A stretch of 64,000 bases of DNA, taken from assembly GCA_900318205.1 (NCBI GenBank), contig ONJS01000008.1, positions 1 to 64,000 on the forward strand. Direction: 5' to 3'. This DNA comes from an uncultured Prevotellaceae bacterium. Lineage in GTDB: Bacteria > Bacteroidota > Bacteroidia > Bacteroidales > Muribaculaceae. The notes beneath the pieces were generated by a model. That model made no database searches, was not told the DNA's origin, and saw only the letters and a list, made by a program, of their open reading frames with translations. Every line of letters begins with the position of its first letter. Position 1 is the stretch's first letter. Both the position numbers and the translations under genes were made by a program. Shown here piece by piece: positions 18,391 through 27,752 of this stretch.

Positions 18391-19371
18391 ATGAAGGCCA
18401 TTATCACTTTTTTGAAAAATTGGACGTTGCCCAGCGCGATTGTGTCGGGTACCGTCATCTATTTGATATTTTATTGGGTGCGTGCCCTGGACCCGGTGAG
18501 CGAGGTCATGGAGCCGATTTTCGACACCATCCTCCCGCTGTTCATGAGCCTCATCCTGTTCACGACGTTCCTGCGTGTGGATTTCCACAAGATGCGGCCG
18601 GCGATGTGGCACCTGTGGGTGTCGGTGTTCCAGGTGGCGTTGGTCGTACTGCTGGTGGCATTGATCATCGGCTTTGACATGAAGGGCAAGGACCTGATTT
18701 TGATGGAGGGCATCCTGACGTGTGTCATCTGTCCCGGTGCCAGCGCAGCCCCCGTAGTGACGGGCAAGTTGGGCGGCAACCTGGAGACGATGACCAGCTA
18801 TGTTTTCCTGTCCAACATCGTCACTGTTTTCGCCGTGCCGGTGGTATTCCCGCTCATTGACAACGATGTCGATATCAGTTTCTGGACGGCCTTCTGGATG
18901 ATTATGTACAAGGTGTTCCTCGTGCTGGTGCTGCCGCTGATTGCCGCCTATCTGGTCAAGCACTACCTGCCGCGCGTGCAGCAGCGGTTAGTCGCCATCC
19001 AGGACCTGTCGTTTTACATGTGGGGCATCTCGCTGACCATTGTCACGGGCTGCACGGTGAAGAACATCATCAACAGCGGTGCACCCTTCGTGTTCCTCCT
19101 TACCATCGCCATCGTGTCGCTGCTGATCTGCCTGGCACAATTCGCTGTGGGCAGGTATATCGGCCACTTCTTCGGCACCGTCATCGAGAGCGGTCAGGGC
19201 TTGGGGCAGAAGAATACGGCCTTTGCCGTGTGGATTGCCTACACCTACCTGAGTCCCCTGTCGGTGGCTGGCCCCGGCTGTTACATCCTGTGGCAGAATG
19301 CCATCAACAGCCTCGAGATTTGGCATCATCGCAAGCAACAGGAACGACAACAAATAAAAGGAAAGCAATAA
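18391..19371 (+). CDS. BASS-type (bile acid:sodium symporter family) transporter
   Basis: 326 residues from the ATG at 18391. About nine to ten hydrophobic helices are spread through the chain. LTCVICPGASAAPVVTGKLGG near residue 110-130 and GQGLGQKNTAFAVWIA near 275-290 resemble the two crossing motifs of the BASS fold. The family moves organic anions with sodium. The C-terminus is basic (HHRKQQERQQIKGKQ). Real substrates in gut Bacteroidales are unclear, so bile acid should not be assumed. Confidence 0.72.
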   Translation: MKAIITFLKNWTLPSAIVSGTVIYLIFYWVRALDPVSEVMEPIFDTILPLFMSLILFTTFLRVDFHKMRPAMWHLWVSVFQVALVVLLVALIIGFDMKGKDLILMEGILTCVICPGASAAPVVTGKLGGNLETMTSYVFLSNIVTVFAVPVVFPLIDNDVDISFWTAFWMIMYKVFLVLVLPLIAAYLVKHYLPRVQQRLVAIQDLSFYMWGISLTIVTGCTVKNIINSGAPFVFLLTIAIVSLLICLAQFAVGRYIGHFFGTVIESGQGLGQKNTAFAVWIAYTYLSPLSVAGPGCYILWQNAINSLEIWHHRKQQERQQIKGKQ

Positions 19372-19426
19372 ATACGACAGGCATCCGCGTTCGGGGGCAT
19401 AGTAAGTCGCAAAGAATTATATAAAG

Positions 19427-19900
19427 ATGAAAAAACTGATTAATCCATATCTTGATAAGCAGGGGTACAATTGCTTCGGGTGCAGTCCCACAAACCCCAT
19501 CGGCCTGCATCTTGAATTCTGGGAAGACGGTGAGGAAGTGATAACCACTTGGTCGCCCAGTGTAAACTATGACGGATGGGTAGAAACCCTGCATGGAGGC
19601 ATCATCAGCACGCTCATCGACGAACTCGCCAACTGGGTGCTCTCGCGCCGTCTGCAAGCCGCCGGCGTCACCACCAAGCTGGAAGTGAGATTCCGCCGTC
19701 CCGTCTCCACCCGTGACCCGAAAATCACCCTGCGCGGCCGCATCACAGGCAACGTGAAAAATTTCTACACCGTACACGTCACCCTGCATGACAGCCAGGG
19801 CCGCCTGTGCGACGAGGGCGATGTCACCTACTTCATGTTCGACAAGGAACGCTCCCGCGAGATGGGCTTCACCGCCTGCCTCACCGAGGACGAAGCATAA
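19427..19900 (+). CDS. PaaI-type hotdog thioesterase
   Basis: 157 residues. The hotdog signature LHGGIISTLIDELANW (about 63-78) is the conserved helix of PaaI/YiiD-type acyl-CoA thioesterases, followed by the strand VTTKLEVRFRRPV. An N-terminal CFGCSPTNPIGLHL motif is typical of a PaaI subgroup in Bacteroidetes. It hydrolyses acyl-CoA esters in the cytoplasm; the substrate is unknown. It is 55 nt downstream of the transporter and may be cotranscribed. Confidence 0.82.
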   Translation: MKKLINPYLDKQGYNCFGCSPTNPIGLHLEFWEDGEEVITTWSPSVNYDGWVETLHGGIISTLIDELANWVLSRRLQAAGVTTKLEVRFRRPVSTRDPKITLRGRITGNVKNFYTVHVTLHDSQGRLCDEGDVTYFMFDKERSREMGFTACLTEDEA

Positions 19901-19939
19901 ATAACAAAGGTTCACTTGAACTTTAATCAGCTGAAGCTT

Positions 19940-20021
19940 GTAGAGACGCAAAATCTTGCGTCTCCAATCGTCCGACATGAATAAAATGCTATCCTGGAGA
20001 CGCAAAATTTTGCGTCTCTAC
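19940..20021. repeat. Two copies of the GTAGAGACGC palindrome
   Basis: 19940-19965 and 19996-20021 each contain a near-perfect palindrome built on gagacgcaaaa/ttttgcgtctc. A perfect 28-bp copy is at 56236-56263, and a decayed half-copy lies inside a gene at 28384. The pair sits after the thioesterase gene and may act as a terminator. Confidence 0.8.
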
Positions 20022-20096
20022 ATTGCGAACGAATTATAATCATAGAACTTACGTTAAATAGAACAGTTGAGTTGCGCGTAGTGAGTACCCCTCTGG

Positions 20097-21227
20097 TCAC
20101 GCTTGCCCGGCCTTGACGATCAGGTGGGCGGCAGTGGCGGTGCAGACGTCGGTGCCGAGGCGATCGGCAAGACGCTGGTAGCCGTCGAGCATAGCGGTGC
20201 GCTGCTCGGTTTCTCCCAACAAAGCGGACAGATGCTCGTCGATGCTATCGACGGTACACAGGTGCATCAGCAATTCAGGGATGACAGGCTCATCGGTGAT
20301 GAGGTTGGGCAATGTCACGTATTTGCCAGACAACAATCGACGATAGAAATTATAGGACCACTTGCTGCCGTTGAAGCGGTAGCAGGCGACTTGAGGCGTG
20401 CCGAGCAGGGCTGTTTCAAGGGTCGCAGTACCTGAGGTGACCAAGGCGGCGCGGGCATGATGCACGAGCGGATAGGTCTTGTCGCGCAAGACAGGAATGG
20501 CACTGGCGCCCATCACCTCGCGGTAGAGTTTGTCATCGATACTTGGAGCGCCGGCAATGACCGCCTGATACTCGGGATGGCGTGCGGCAGCCTCCAACAT
20601 GAGGGGCAAATTGTCGCGGATTTCCCTCACTCGGGAACCCGGCACGATGGCGATTATGGGACGGTCGGGAAGGCCGTTTTCTGTGATGAAATGGGCGAAA
20701 TCGGGGAAATCCTTGCTCGCCTGGGCTATTTCCTGGACAGTGGGATTGCCCACGTAAGTCGCCTTGTAGTCTCGCTCCTGATACCAGTCGGGCTCAAAGG
20801 GCAGGATACAATACATGTGGTTGACATAACGGCGGATGTCCTTGACGCGCCACTCCTTCCACACCCACACCTTGGGCGAGATGAAATAGTGCACAGGGAT
20901 GCCCAGGTTGTGGGCATACTTGGCAATCTTGAGGTTAAATGACGGGTAATCCACCAGAATCACCGCAGCGGGTTGCCATTCATCGATGGCACGACGTGCT
21001 GTGCCCAGAAAACCGAGGATTTTCCCCAAATGCTTGACGACATCGGCAAAGCCCATATAGGCCATGTCTCGGTAATGGATGATAGGGGCACTTCCAGCCT
21101 GCTCAGCCATGAGGTCTCCACCCAGGAAACGGAATTGCGCCTGAGGGTCCTCCTGTTTGAGCGATGCCATCAGGTGGGAGGCGTGCAAGTCACCTGATGC
21201 TTCTCCGGCAATCAGAAAATACTTCAT
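20097..21227 (-). CDS. lpxB: Lipid-A-disaccharide synthase
   Basis: 376 residues. The N-terminus KYFLIAGEASGDLHASHLM is the LpxB (GT19) hallmark, with FLGGDLMAEQG-like and MGFADVVKHLGKI motifs, VDYPSFNLKIAK, YFISPKVWVWKEWR and GTATLETALLGTPQV. It joins UDP-2,3-diacylglucosamine and lipid X to form the lipid A disaccharide at the inner membrane. Its ATG overlaps the folA stop by 4 nt, so the two are translationally coupled. Confidence 0.95.
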   Translation of the reverse strand: MKYFLIAGEASGDLHASHLMASLKQEDPQAQFRFLGGDLMAEQAGSAPIIHYRDMAYMGFADVVKHLGKILGFLGTARRAIDEWQPAAVILVDYPSFNLKIAKYAHNLGIPVHYFISPKVWVWKEWRVKDIRRYVNHMYCILPFEPDWYQERDYKATYVGNPTVQEIAQASKDFPDFAHFITENGLPDRPIIAIVPGSRVREIRDNLPLMLEAAARHPEYQAVIAGAPSIDDKLYREVMGASAIPVLRDKTYPLVHHARAALVTSGTATLETALLGTPQVACYRFNGSKWSYNFYRRLLSGKYVTLPNLITDEPVIPELLMHLCTVDSIDEHLSALLGETEQRTAMLDGYQRLADRLGTDVCTATAAHLIVKAGQA

Positions 21228-21721
21228 GACATGCGGCGTTTTAAGGTGATGAAATCAAACTCGTAGGCATTGCGATGGTCGCTCATGTGGTGCTCACGGC
21301 TCACCTCCTGCCACTGGTCCATATTGAGGGCAGGGAAAAAGGCATCGGCACTCGCCCAGCGGGCATGGATCTGCGTCAAGTGCAATACATCGACGCGCGG
21401 CAATGCCTGCTCATAAACCTGCGCTCCACCGATGATGAAGACGATATCGGTCTCGGCCGACGCTATAGCCTCATCAAGGCTGTGCACCACGGTCACGCCA
21501 GGATATTGCCAATCGGCATTGCGGGTAATGACGATATTCTGGCGGCCCGGCAACGGGCGGCGCGGGAAGGACTCAAAGGTCTTGCGCCCCATGATGATGC
21601 TGTGCCCCATCGTTACCTCCTTGAAGTGTTTCATATCGGCTGGCAGGTGGCACAACAGGTCGCCCTGACGGCCGATAGCCCAGTCACTGGCAACAGCTAC
21701 TATAGCGTGAACAGATTTCAT
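21224..21721 (-). CDS. folA: Dihydrofolate reductase
   Basis: 165 residues. Motifs: IVAVASDWAIGRQGDLLCHLPADMKHFKEVT, the last part being the folate-binding helix; MGRKTFESFP for NADPH; and FIIGGAQVYEQAL. It reduces dihydrofolate to tetrahydrofolate, replacing the cofactor used by the upstream thymidylate synthase. It overlaps lpxB by 4 nt and lies 63 nt after thyA, forming a thyA-folA-lpxB unit read leftward. Confidence 0.95.
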   Translation of the reverse strand: MKSVHAIVAVASDWAIGRQGDLLCHLPADMKHFKEVTMGHSIIMGRKTFESFPRRPLPGRQNIVITRNADWQYPGVTVVHSLDEAIASAETDIVFIIGGAQVYEQALPRVDVLHLTQIHARWASADAFFPALNMDQWQEVSREHHMSDHRNAYEFDFITLKRRMS

Positions 21722-21784
21722 TGTAGTGATTGTTATTTATGGCTAGATATTCTAGAACATCTCGTTCCTCTAGGAGATCTAGTT

Positions 21785-22579
21785 TTAAACCGAGACAACG
21801 CCCTTGATGGCGGGCCAGGGGTCATAACCCTCAAGGGTGAAGTCCTCATACTTGTAGTCATCGATGCTCTTGACATCGGGATTCAAGACCATGCGGGGCA
21901 GCGGACGCGGCTCGCGCGAGAGCTGCTCCTTGATCTGGTCAAAGTGGTTACGGTAAATGTGCGCGTCACCGAAGGTGTGGATGAACTCACCCGGCTCCAG
22001 GCCCGTGACGTGGGCAACCATCATCAGCAACAGGGCATAGGATGCGATGTTGAAAGGCACACCCAGGAACAGATCGGCACTGCGCTGATACAGTTGCAGA
22101 CTCAACTTGCCTTGTGCCACATAGAACTGGAACAGCGAGTGGCAGGGCGGCAACTTCATCGTGGGAACCTCGGCGACATTCCAGGCACTCACCATGATGC
22201 GGCGGCTGTCGGGTGTATTTTTGATCTGGTCGATGACCTGGGCAATCTGGTCGATAGTCCCGCCGTTGCCGTCGGGCCATGCGCGCCACTGGCTGCCATA
22301 GACGGGGCCGAGGTCACCGTTCTCGTCGGCCCACTCGTTCCAGATGCGCACGCCATGCTCCTGCAGCCAGCGCACATTGGTGTCGCCACGCAGGAACCAC
22401 AGCAGTTCATAGATGATGGACTTGAGGTGTACCTTCTTGGTCGTCAAGAGGGGGAAACCGTCGGCGAGGTTGCATCGCAACTGGTAGCCGAACACACTGC
22501 GTGTGCCCGTACCCGTGCGGTCTTCCTTGTCCACACCATTTTCCATCACATGCTTGATTAAGTCAAGATATTGTTTCAT
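21785..22579 (-). CDS. thyA: Thymidylate synthase
   Basis: 264 residues, the same length as the E. coli enzyme. The catalytic Cys is residue 146 in [12 protein letters not shown], the same number as in E. coli. DRTGTGTRS (phosphate binding), [25 protein letters not shown] and HIYRNH are all intact. It converts dUMP to dTMP with methylene-tetrahydrofolate and feeds dihydrofolate to folA directly downstream. Confidence 0.97.
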   Translation of the reverse strand: MKQYLDLIKHVMENGVDKEDRTGTGTRSVFGYQLRCNLADGFPLLTTKKVHLKSIIYELLWFLRGDTNVRWLQEHGVRIWNEWADENGDLGPVYGSQWRAWPDGNGGTIDQIAQVIDQIKNTPDSRRIMVSAWNVAEVPTMKLPPCHSLFQFYVAQGKLSLQLYQRSADLFLGVPFNIASYALLLMMVAHVTGLEPGEFIHTFGDAHIYRNHFDQIKEQLSREPRPLPRMVLNPDVKSIDDYKYEDFTLEGYDPWPAIKGVVSV

Positions 22580-22600
22580 CAGATAAGGTTGATGTTAATG

Positions 22601-22975
22601 TTACCAATTAAAGATGTTGCGCAACAGCCACCAGAGCACAACGACTATAAAAAGCATCCAGGCAAGCAGCGGAGCATTCAAGCGGGCATACAGTCGCGGA
22701 TTGCGGGTGCGGCGGCTCTCGGCATACAGGCACACTGCTATCCACGGGACGGCTATCAGCAACAAGGCATTATACCTGAAAGCGCCCGCTACATCTCCGT
22801 TCAGCAGCGCATGAATGGCCCGCTGGCTTCCGCAGCCGGGACACTTATACCCCGTGAACTTCAAGATGGCGCATTGCGGAAACAGCCCAGACTGCGACGG
22901 ATCCAGCGAATAATAAATCAAGCCAAATACCAGCAGCAGAGCTACAACCAGCAAGATGAGCAACCCACGGCGCAT
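22601..22975 (-). CDS. DUF2752 membrane protein
   Basis: 124 residues with three hydrophobic helices. The signature FTGYKCPGCGSQRAIHALLNGD is that of DUF2752, whose CPxCGxTR-like motif may bind a metal or cofactor; the role is unknown. It lies just upstream of thyA and just downstream of the GYF/CD225 gene, a pairing common in Bacteroidetes, so the two probably work in the same membrane process. Confidence 0.8.
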   Translation of the reverse strand: MRRGLLILLVVALLLVFGLIYYSLDPSQSGLFPQCAILKFTGYKCPGCGSQRAIHALLNGDVAGAFRYNALLLIAVPWIAVCLYAESRRTRNPRLYARLNAPLLAWMLFIVVVLWWLLRNIFNW

Positions 22976-22993
22976 ATCGCCTTCATCATGGGC

Positions 22994-23572
22994 TTAATTG
23001 CCCATCATTGAGGGGAGTAACGAAACAAGCGGTTGAAGAATGATTCCCAGAATAATTGCAGCGATGCACCACCACGCACCTATCTCGCTGGCACGCTTGG
23101 CACCCTCAATGTCGCCTGCACGGTACTTGTTGGTCACCTGCGTGGCATAGACGATGGCCACAATTCCTGCGGGCAAACAGCATAGCACGGTCGAGATGAT
23201 TGCCCAAACCAGATTGGTGGGCGGACACGGCTCGGCATTTGCTGGCTGCTGACCTGCATACTGCGGCTGAATCGGCTGTTGAGGCTGAACAGGCTGTTGA
23301 GGCTGAGCAGGTTGAGGCTGAGGCTGAGGTTGATACGAATCCACAATCTCAGGTTCGCTCTGGTTCAGTGCGGGTTGGGGAGGCACAGGATCCTCAGGCA
23401 TGGAGCCTTCCATGATGTAAGCACCCTGCAACTCAGGTAACTGGGTAATCTTCACCCAATCGGCGAGGCCCTCATGCCAGACGTATGCTGACGAGGTGAG
23501 CCCCATCTGCTTGAGCGCGTCAAGGTCAACAGGTCCTGACTGCACTCCGTTATGGTTAATCCAGTACTGCAT
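22994..23572 (-). CDS. GYF-like plus CD225/dispanin membrane protein
   Basis: 192 residues. An N-terminal GYF_2 (DUF4339) domain (YWINHNGVQSGPVDLDALKQMG, then VWHEGLADW) is followed by a low-complexity Pro/Gln linker (about 80-115) and a CD225/dispanin-like C-terminus with two helices: PTNLVWAIISTVLCCLPAG, then YRAGDIEGAKRASEIGAWW. The linker DNA is a short tandem repeat and could change length. A full promoter lies at 23602-23633. Its function is unknown. Confidence 0.82.
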   Translation of the reverse strand: MQYWINHNGVQSGPVDLDALKQMGLTSSAYVWHEGLADWVKITQLPELQGAYIMEGSMPEDPVPPQPALNQSEPEIVDSYQPQPQPQPAQPQQPVQPQQPIQPQYAGQQPANAEPCPPTNLVWAIISTVLCCLPAGIVAIVYATQVTNKYRAGDIEGAKRASEIGAWWCIAAIILGIILQPLVSLLPSMMGN

Positions 23573-23601
23573 ATCTCTAAATGATCATTTGTTCAATTTG
23601 G

Positions 23602-23633
23602 CAAAGATAATGCAAGCCAAGCAAAATGCCAAA
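23602..23633 (-). promoter_or_regulatory. Full promoter (TTTG-N20-TATCTTTG)
   Basis: On the minus strand TTTG (23633-23630), a 20-nt spacer, and TATCTTTG (23609-23602), 30 nt before the GYF/CD225 start at 23572. It may drive the GYF-DUF2752 pair and perhaps thyA-folA-lpxB. Confidence 0.75.
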
Positions 23634-23766
23634 TAAAATAGAATTTTTTGAGCATTTGCGAGGCGCAGTCTATTCTTCACAGTCAAGTCAAGGCATGCGA
23701 AATGGACACAGCACCATGAAAAACGCACGCCCCGTGGAACAAGCCCTTGAATACCGTCAAACGGCA

Positions 23767-24618
23767 TCAGAAGTCGCTGAAGAACCTGGGACGGATGAGC
23801 AGGCCGATACGTATCCTCGAGTGATACTGGTTGTAGTCAAGCATGTGCTCGCCATAGCCGTTATAGTACTGCAGCATGATGAACTGGTTGGAGTTATGGT
23901 TGATGCGGTAACCCAGTTGCACAATGGTGTTGAAGTTCAGATTCCAGCCTTGGCGCTTGACCAATGTCATGTCAAGCACCCACTTGTCATTCATACTCCT
24001 AGCCTGGAATCCTGCCTGATATATTCCCATGTACTTGAGGATGTCGCGGTTATACTGACCGTCAACAATGGGAATCCAATACTTGGCATGGGCCATGAGG
24101 TAGGGCGAAATGTAGGCCTCACCTGCCAGTGAAATCTTATTCCAACTGCGTGAGGCGATACCGTCACGGCCGTTGGACTCGTGCTCAGCCATCAGTGTAA
24201 TCTTTCCCAGCAGGCGGTTTTTCATGATGACATACTTTGAGATACCGATTCCCGGATTGAAGTTCAAGTCATGGAACGGCAACGAGTTACGGAAAACATG
24301 CCATATCGCTTTCTGGGAATAGAACAGATACAGGTAGGTGTGTCCGGGCAGCACACTCTTGGTGAGACGCTGCTGGAAACTGATCTGGAACTTCACGTCA
24401 CTGTTATAGCCGTCGGGCTTTCCACCCAACACAGTACCACCCACAAAATAGGTATCCTTGTAGAGGCTGAAGTAGGGACGGCTGTCCAGTTCTTCACGGA
24501 TACTGTCGGCAATCTGGGCATCTGTCTTTTCAATGGAGACAATCTGCCCCCATGCCGGATTGCTTATCCCCGCAAGCAGTGCGAGGCAACTAACTACGAT
24601 AAAACGCCAATTATTCAT
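23767..24618 (-). CDS. pldA: Outer-membrane phospholipase A
   Basis: 283 residues with a signal peptide (to about 24). The active-site block EHESNGRDGIASRSWN holds His146, Ser148 and Asn160, spaced exactly as His142, Ser144 and Asn156 of E. coli OMPLA. The late strand MLQYYNGYGEHMLDYNQ is also typical of the family, and the chain ends in Phe as outer-membrane barrels do. It would hydrolyse phospholipids that reach the outer leaflet, usually as a calcium-dependent dimer. It is the first of two leftward genes here, after the DUF554 gene, with an 18-nt gap. Confidence 0.88.
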   Translation of the reverse strand: MNNWRFIVVSCLALLAGISNPAWGQIVSIEKTDAQIADSIREELDSRPYFSLYKDTYFVGGTVLGGKPDGYNSDVKFQISFQQRLTKSVLPGHTYLYLFYSQKAIWHVFRNSLPFHDLNFNPGIGISKYVIMKNRLLGKITLMAEHESNGRDGIASRSWNKISLAGEAYISPYLMAHAKYWIPIVDGQYNRDILKYMGIYQAGFQARSMNDKWVLDMTLVKRQGWNLNFNTIVQLGYRINHNSNQFIMLQYYNGYGEHMLDYNQYHSRIRIGLLIRPRFFSDF

Positions 24619-24635
24619 ATTTTCATTTAATTATT

Positions 24636-25325
24636 TTATATCAACCACATCAGGAAAAACCACAACGGCGGGACGAGCAAGGCTGGCAACATGTTGAGCA
24701 CATGGCAATCCTTGATACGCAGCAGTGACAAGCCGGAACCTGTGATAAGCAGACCGCCCACAATGAGCAATTCGGCCATCAACGCCTCGCTCACGGCAGT
24801 GCTCGACAGCGTTGCCACCCCATAGAACAGGCCCTGCCACAGGAACAGCACGGGTGCTGCCAGCAGCATACCGACGCCATAGGTCGAGCCAAAGATGGTC
24901 GCCGTCACCAGGTCAAGCGTAGCATTGGTGAACAGGAAAGTATTATCTCCCTGCAAGGCGCTGATAACGGGTCCCAGCATCGACAATGGACCGATGCAAT
25001 AGACCAAAGTAGCCGTTGCCAGTCCGTCGGCCAGACGTGAGCCGTCACCCTTCTTGCTCTTGCGGTCCACCAGGCGGTGGAACCGTCCATTAAGATCCAG
25101 TGCAACGCCCACGACGCTGCCAATAGCCATGGCTGCAATGAACAGCACGGGATACTGGCTCTTGGGCAGGTTGGTCACCACCGCATTCAAGCCGATGGCA
25201 AAACACGCCAGCCCAAGTGCATCATAGAGCACATTCTTATACTTCTCCTTAATACCCTTGTGAAGCGCGACACCGATGAGGGTGCCCACCACAATGGTAC
25301 ATGTATTGACAATCGTTCCTAGCAT
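24636..25325 (-). CDS. DUF554 membrane protein
   Basis: 229 residues, six to seven hydrophobic helices. The start MLGTIVNTCTIVVGTLIGVALHKG and the helix IGPLSMLGPVISALQGD are typical of DUF554 (YdfK-like). The family is widely conserved and thought to be an inner-membrane transporter or channel, but no substrate is known. It probably forms an operon with the pldA gene 17 nt downstream. Confidence 0.85.
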   Translation of the reverse strand: MLGTIVNTCTIVVGTLIGVALHKGIKEKYKNVLYDALGLACFAIGLNAVVTNLPKSQYPVLFIAAMAIGSVVGVALDLNGRFHRLVDRKSKKGDGSRLADGLATATLVYCIGPLSMLGPVISALQGDNTFLFTNATLDLVTATIFGSTYGVGMLLAAPVLFLWQGLFYGVATLSSTAVSEALMAELLIVGGLLITGSGLSLLRIKDCHVLNMLPALLVPPLWFFLMWLI

Positions 25326-25437
25326 ATTCTTCAGTTTCTATTCTTAAAATTGCCCACAAATTTAGTGAAAATTTGTGCAAAAAAGGGTTTTTGGACGGTT
25401 AATAGATTGTAATAAGGTTTAAATGAGGAATTATTCT

Positions 25438-25445
25438 TACATTTG
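25438..25445 (+). promoter_or_regulatory. -7 box TACATTTG for the GH89 gene
   Basis: TACATTTGCC matches the -7 consensus, 32 nt before the ATG at 25477. A convincing -33 was not found. Confidence 0.55.
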
Positions 25446-25476
25446 CCACTAATACTCACCAATAGAGCTGTCCAAC

Positions 25477-27693
25477 ATGAAGAAACGACTGATTTTACTG
25501 ATATGCGGGCTACTGATAACGACAGTGGCGATGGGGGCTGTGAGGTTCAATCCCCAACCTGGTGACGACGTTGAACAGGCCAAGGCGCTGACAGCGAGGC
25601 TTTCCCAACAGGTACTGTGCAACAAGGTGGAATTCCGCAAGATAGACAGCGACCACGGCAAGGACGTTTTCACCCTTGAGAGCCAGGGCGGCAAAGTCAT
25701 CATCGGTGGTAACAATGCCAATTCCATGGCCGTGGGGCTGAACCGCTACCTGAACCGCTACTGCAAGGTCACGGTGTCGTGGTACGCCGATGTGCCTGTC
25801 GTCTTGCCCGATGTGCTGCCCGATGTGCCATTCCCCGAGCGTGTGACGGCACGAGTGCCGCAGCGCTTCTTCCTGAACTACTGCACGTGGGGCTACTCGA
25901 TGCCTTTCTGGCAATGGCGTGACTGGGAGCGACTCATTGATTGGATGGCGCTCAACGGCGTGAACCTGCCGCTGGCTATCACAGGGCAGGAAGCGGTGTG
26001 GTACAACGTGTGGACCAGCCTAGGCATGACCGACGACGAGGTGAGGAACTACTTCACCGGACCAGCCTACCTGCCGTGGCACCGCATGGCCAACATCGAC
26101 GGCTGGTGCGGTCCCTTGCCCAAGGAGTGGCTCGAGCACCAGACCAAGTTGCAACAGTGCATTGTGGAGCGCGAGCGAGCCTTGAACATGCGTCCCGTGC
26201 TGCCGGCATTTGCCGGGCATGTCCCCGGAAAACTGCGTGACCTGTATCCTGATGCCGACATCCAGTCGCTCTCCAGTTGGGCGGGTTTTGACGAGCAATA
26301 CCGCACCTGTTTCTTGGGCAGCGAGGACCCGCTCTACAGCCGCATCCAGCGCCTCTTCCTGGAGGAGCAGACCAGACTGTTCGGTACCGACCACATCTAC
26401 GGTGTCGACCCGTTCAACGAGGTGGATCCTCCCAGTTTTGAACCTGAATACCTGAACAGAATCACCAAGCACATTTATGAGAGCCTCACCGCTGTGGATC
26501 CTGAGGCCGAGTGGCTGCAGATGGCGTGGTTCCTCTATTACCAGCGCAAGGATTACACCCAGGAGCGCACCCGCGCTATGCTCACGGGCGTGCCCCAGGG
26601 CAAGATGACAATGCTGGACTACTATTGCGAGTACAAGGAGATGTGGCGCGAGCATGAGGGTTTCTATGGCCAGCCTTTCATCTGGTGCTATCTGGGCAAC
26701 TTCGGTGGCAACACCAACGTGCAGGGACGCGCCAAGGAAGCGGGCGAGCGCATTGAGCGGGCACTGCAGGAGTGTGGCGACAACCTCGTGGGCATCGGCT
26801 CCACGCTCGAAGGGCTTGATATTCAACAGTTCCCTTATGAATACATTCTGGAAAAAGCCTGGGACTATGGCAAGACCGACGAGCAGGTCACGAACGAACT
26901 TGCCGACCGCCACGCGGGCAACGAGAGCAAGCCCGTGCGTGAAGCATGGCAGTTGCTCTGTGACAGTGTGCTTGATATCACGCCCGGCAACTTTGCTGCT
27001 CCCTTGCCCTGCTCCTACCCCACATTGGGCAAGGAGAACCGTACCGTCAAGTACAGGCCGAGTAATCTGCTGGCAGTGTGGGACCTGTTGCTCCAGCAGG
27101 ATAGCAGCACCACCGACGCTATGACCATCGACCTCATCTGGGTAGGGCGCCAGTTGCTGGGCGACCTGTTCGTTGATGTGAAGCGGCAACTCGATGCCGA
27201 TTATGAACGAGGAGACATCGATGCGTTTGACCATCATCGCGAGCAATTGACCGACTTGATGATTGATTTGGACCAACTGAACGACCACCACCCGCAGGCC
27301 ACGCTCCACACTTGGCTTGAACAAGCCTGTGACCTGGGAACCACGCCCGAAGTAAAAGACTACTATGAGATGAATGCCCGTCGCCTGATCACCACCTGGG
27401 GCGGAAGCCTCAACGACTATGCCTGCCGCAACTGGAGCGGCTTGATGAATGCCTACTATCATCATCGATGGATGTTCTATTTCCAGGAAATGTACGGGGC
27501 TCTCTACGAGCGACGCCCGTTCAATGAGCAAGTCATGAAGGAAAACATTGACACCTTCCAGCAGGAATGGGTCGACATCATGAGGGACTACACCAAGTTG
27601 GAACCTTCCAACCTGGATGTTCTCTCCCACTGTCGCCTGCTGCGCGAAAAATATGACCAGCTGCTCATCCAATGGATTAACCGTCCAGAATAA
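25477..27693 (+). CDS. GH89 alpha-N-acetylglucosaminidase
   Basis: 738 residues. A signal peptide (to about 20) is followed by an N-terminal alpha/beta domain, the catalytic barrel (about 120-460) and an all-helical C-terminal domain. Motifs: NYCTWGYSMPFWQW, WMALNGVNLPLA and YGVDPFNEVDPPS with candidate catalytic Glu315, then IGSTLEGLDIQQFPYEY with Glu445. These match the two catalytic glutamates of human NAGLU in order and spacing. The family removes terminal alpha-linked GlcNAc, for example from gastric-type mucin caps or heparan fragments. It has its own promoter and terminator, so it is a monocistronic unit. Confidence 0.93.
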   Translation: MKKRLILLICGLLITTVAMGAVRFNPQPGDDVEQAKALTARLSQQVLCNKVEFRKIDSDHGKDVFTLESQGGKVIIGGNNANSMAVGLNRYLNRYCKVTVSWYADVPVVLPDVLPDVPFPERVTARVPQRFFLNYCTWGYSMPFWQWRDWERLIDWMALNGVNLPLAITGQEAVWYNVWTSLGMTDDEVRNYFTGPAYLPWHRMANIDGWCGPLPKEWLEHQTKLQQCIVERERALNMRPVLPAFAGHVPGKLRDLYPDADIQSLSSWAGFDEQYRTCFLGSEDPLYSRIQRLFLEEQTRLFGTDHIYGVDPFNEVDPPSFEPEYLNRITKHIYESLTAVDPEAEWLQMAWFLYYQRKDYTQERTRAMLTGVPQGKMTMLDYYCEYKEMWREHEGFYGQPFIWCYLGNFGGNTNVQGRAKEAGERIERALQECGDNLVGIGSTLEGLDIQQFPYEYILEKAWDYGKTDEQVTNELADRHAGNESKPVREAWQLLCDSVLDITPGNFAAPLPCSYPTLGKENRTVKYRPSNLLAVWDLLLQQDSSTTDAMTIDLIWVGRQLLGDLFVDVKRQLDADYERGDIDAFDHHREQLTDLMIDLDQLNDHHPQATLHTWLEQACDLGTTPEVKDYYEMNARRLITTWGGSLNDYACRNWSGLMNAYYHHRWMFYFQEMYGALYERRPFNEQVMKENIDTFQQEWVDIMRDYTKLEPSNLDVLSHCRLLREKYDQLLIQWINRPE

Positions 27694-27713
27694 TCCCCCT
27701 AATTCCTCATCCA

Positions 27714-27738
27714 AAAAGCGGCGATTGCCGCTTTTTTT
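27714..27738 (+). terminator. Intrinsic terminator after the GH89 gene
   Basis: AAAAGCGGC (27714-27722) pairs with 27727-27735 around GATT and runs into seven T. The next gene's -7 box starts at 27740, only 2 nt after the T-run. Confidence 0.85.
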
Positions 27739-27739
27739 G

Positions 27740-27747
27740 TACCTTTG
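27740..27747 (+). promoter_or_regulatory. -7 box TACCTTTG, leaderless start
   Basis: TACCTTTGC is followed by the ATG at 27753 after only 5 nt, so the transcript would begin at or very near the start codon. The box abuts the T-run of the previous terminator. Confidence 0.65.
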
Positions 27748-27752
27748 CGGCC

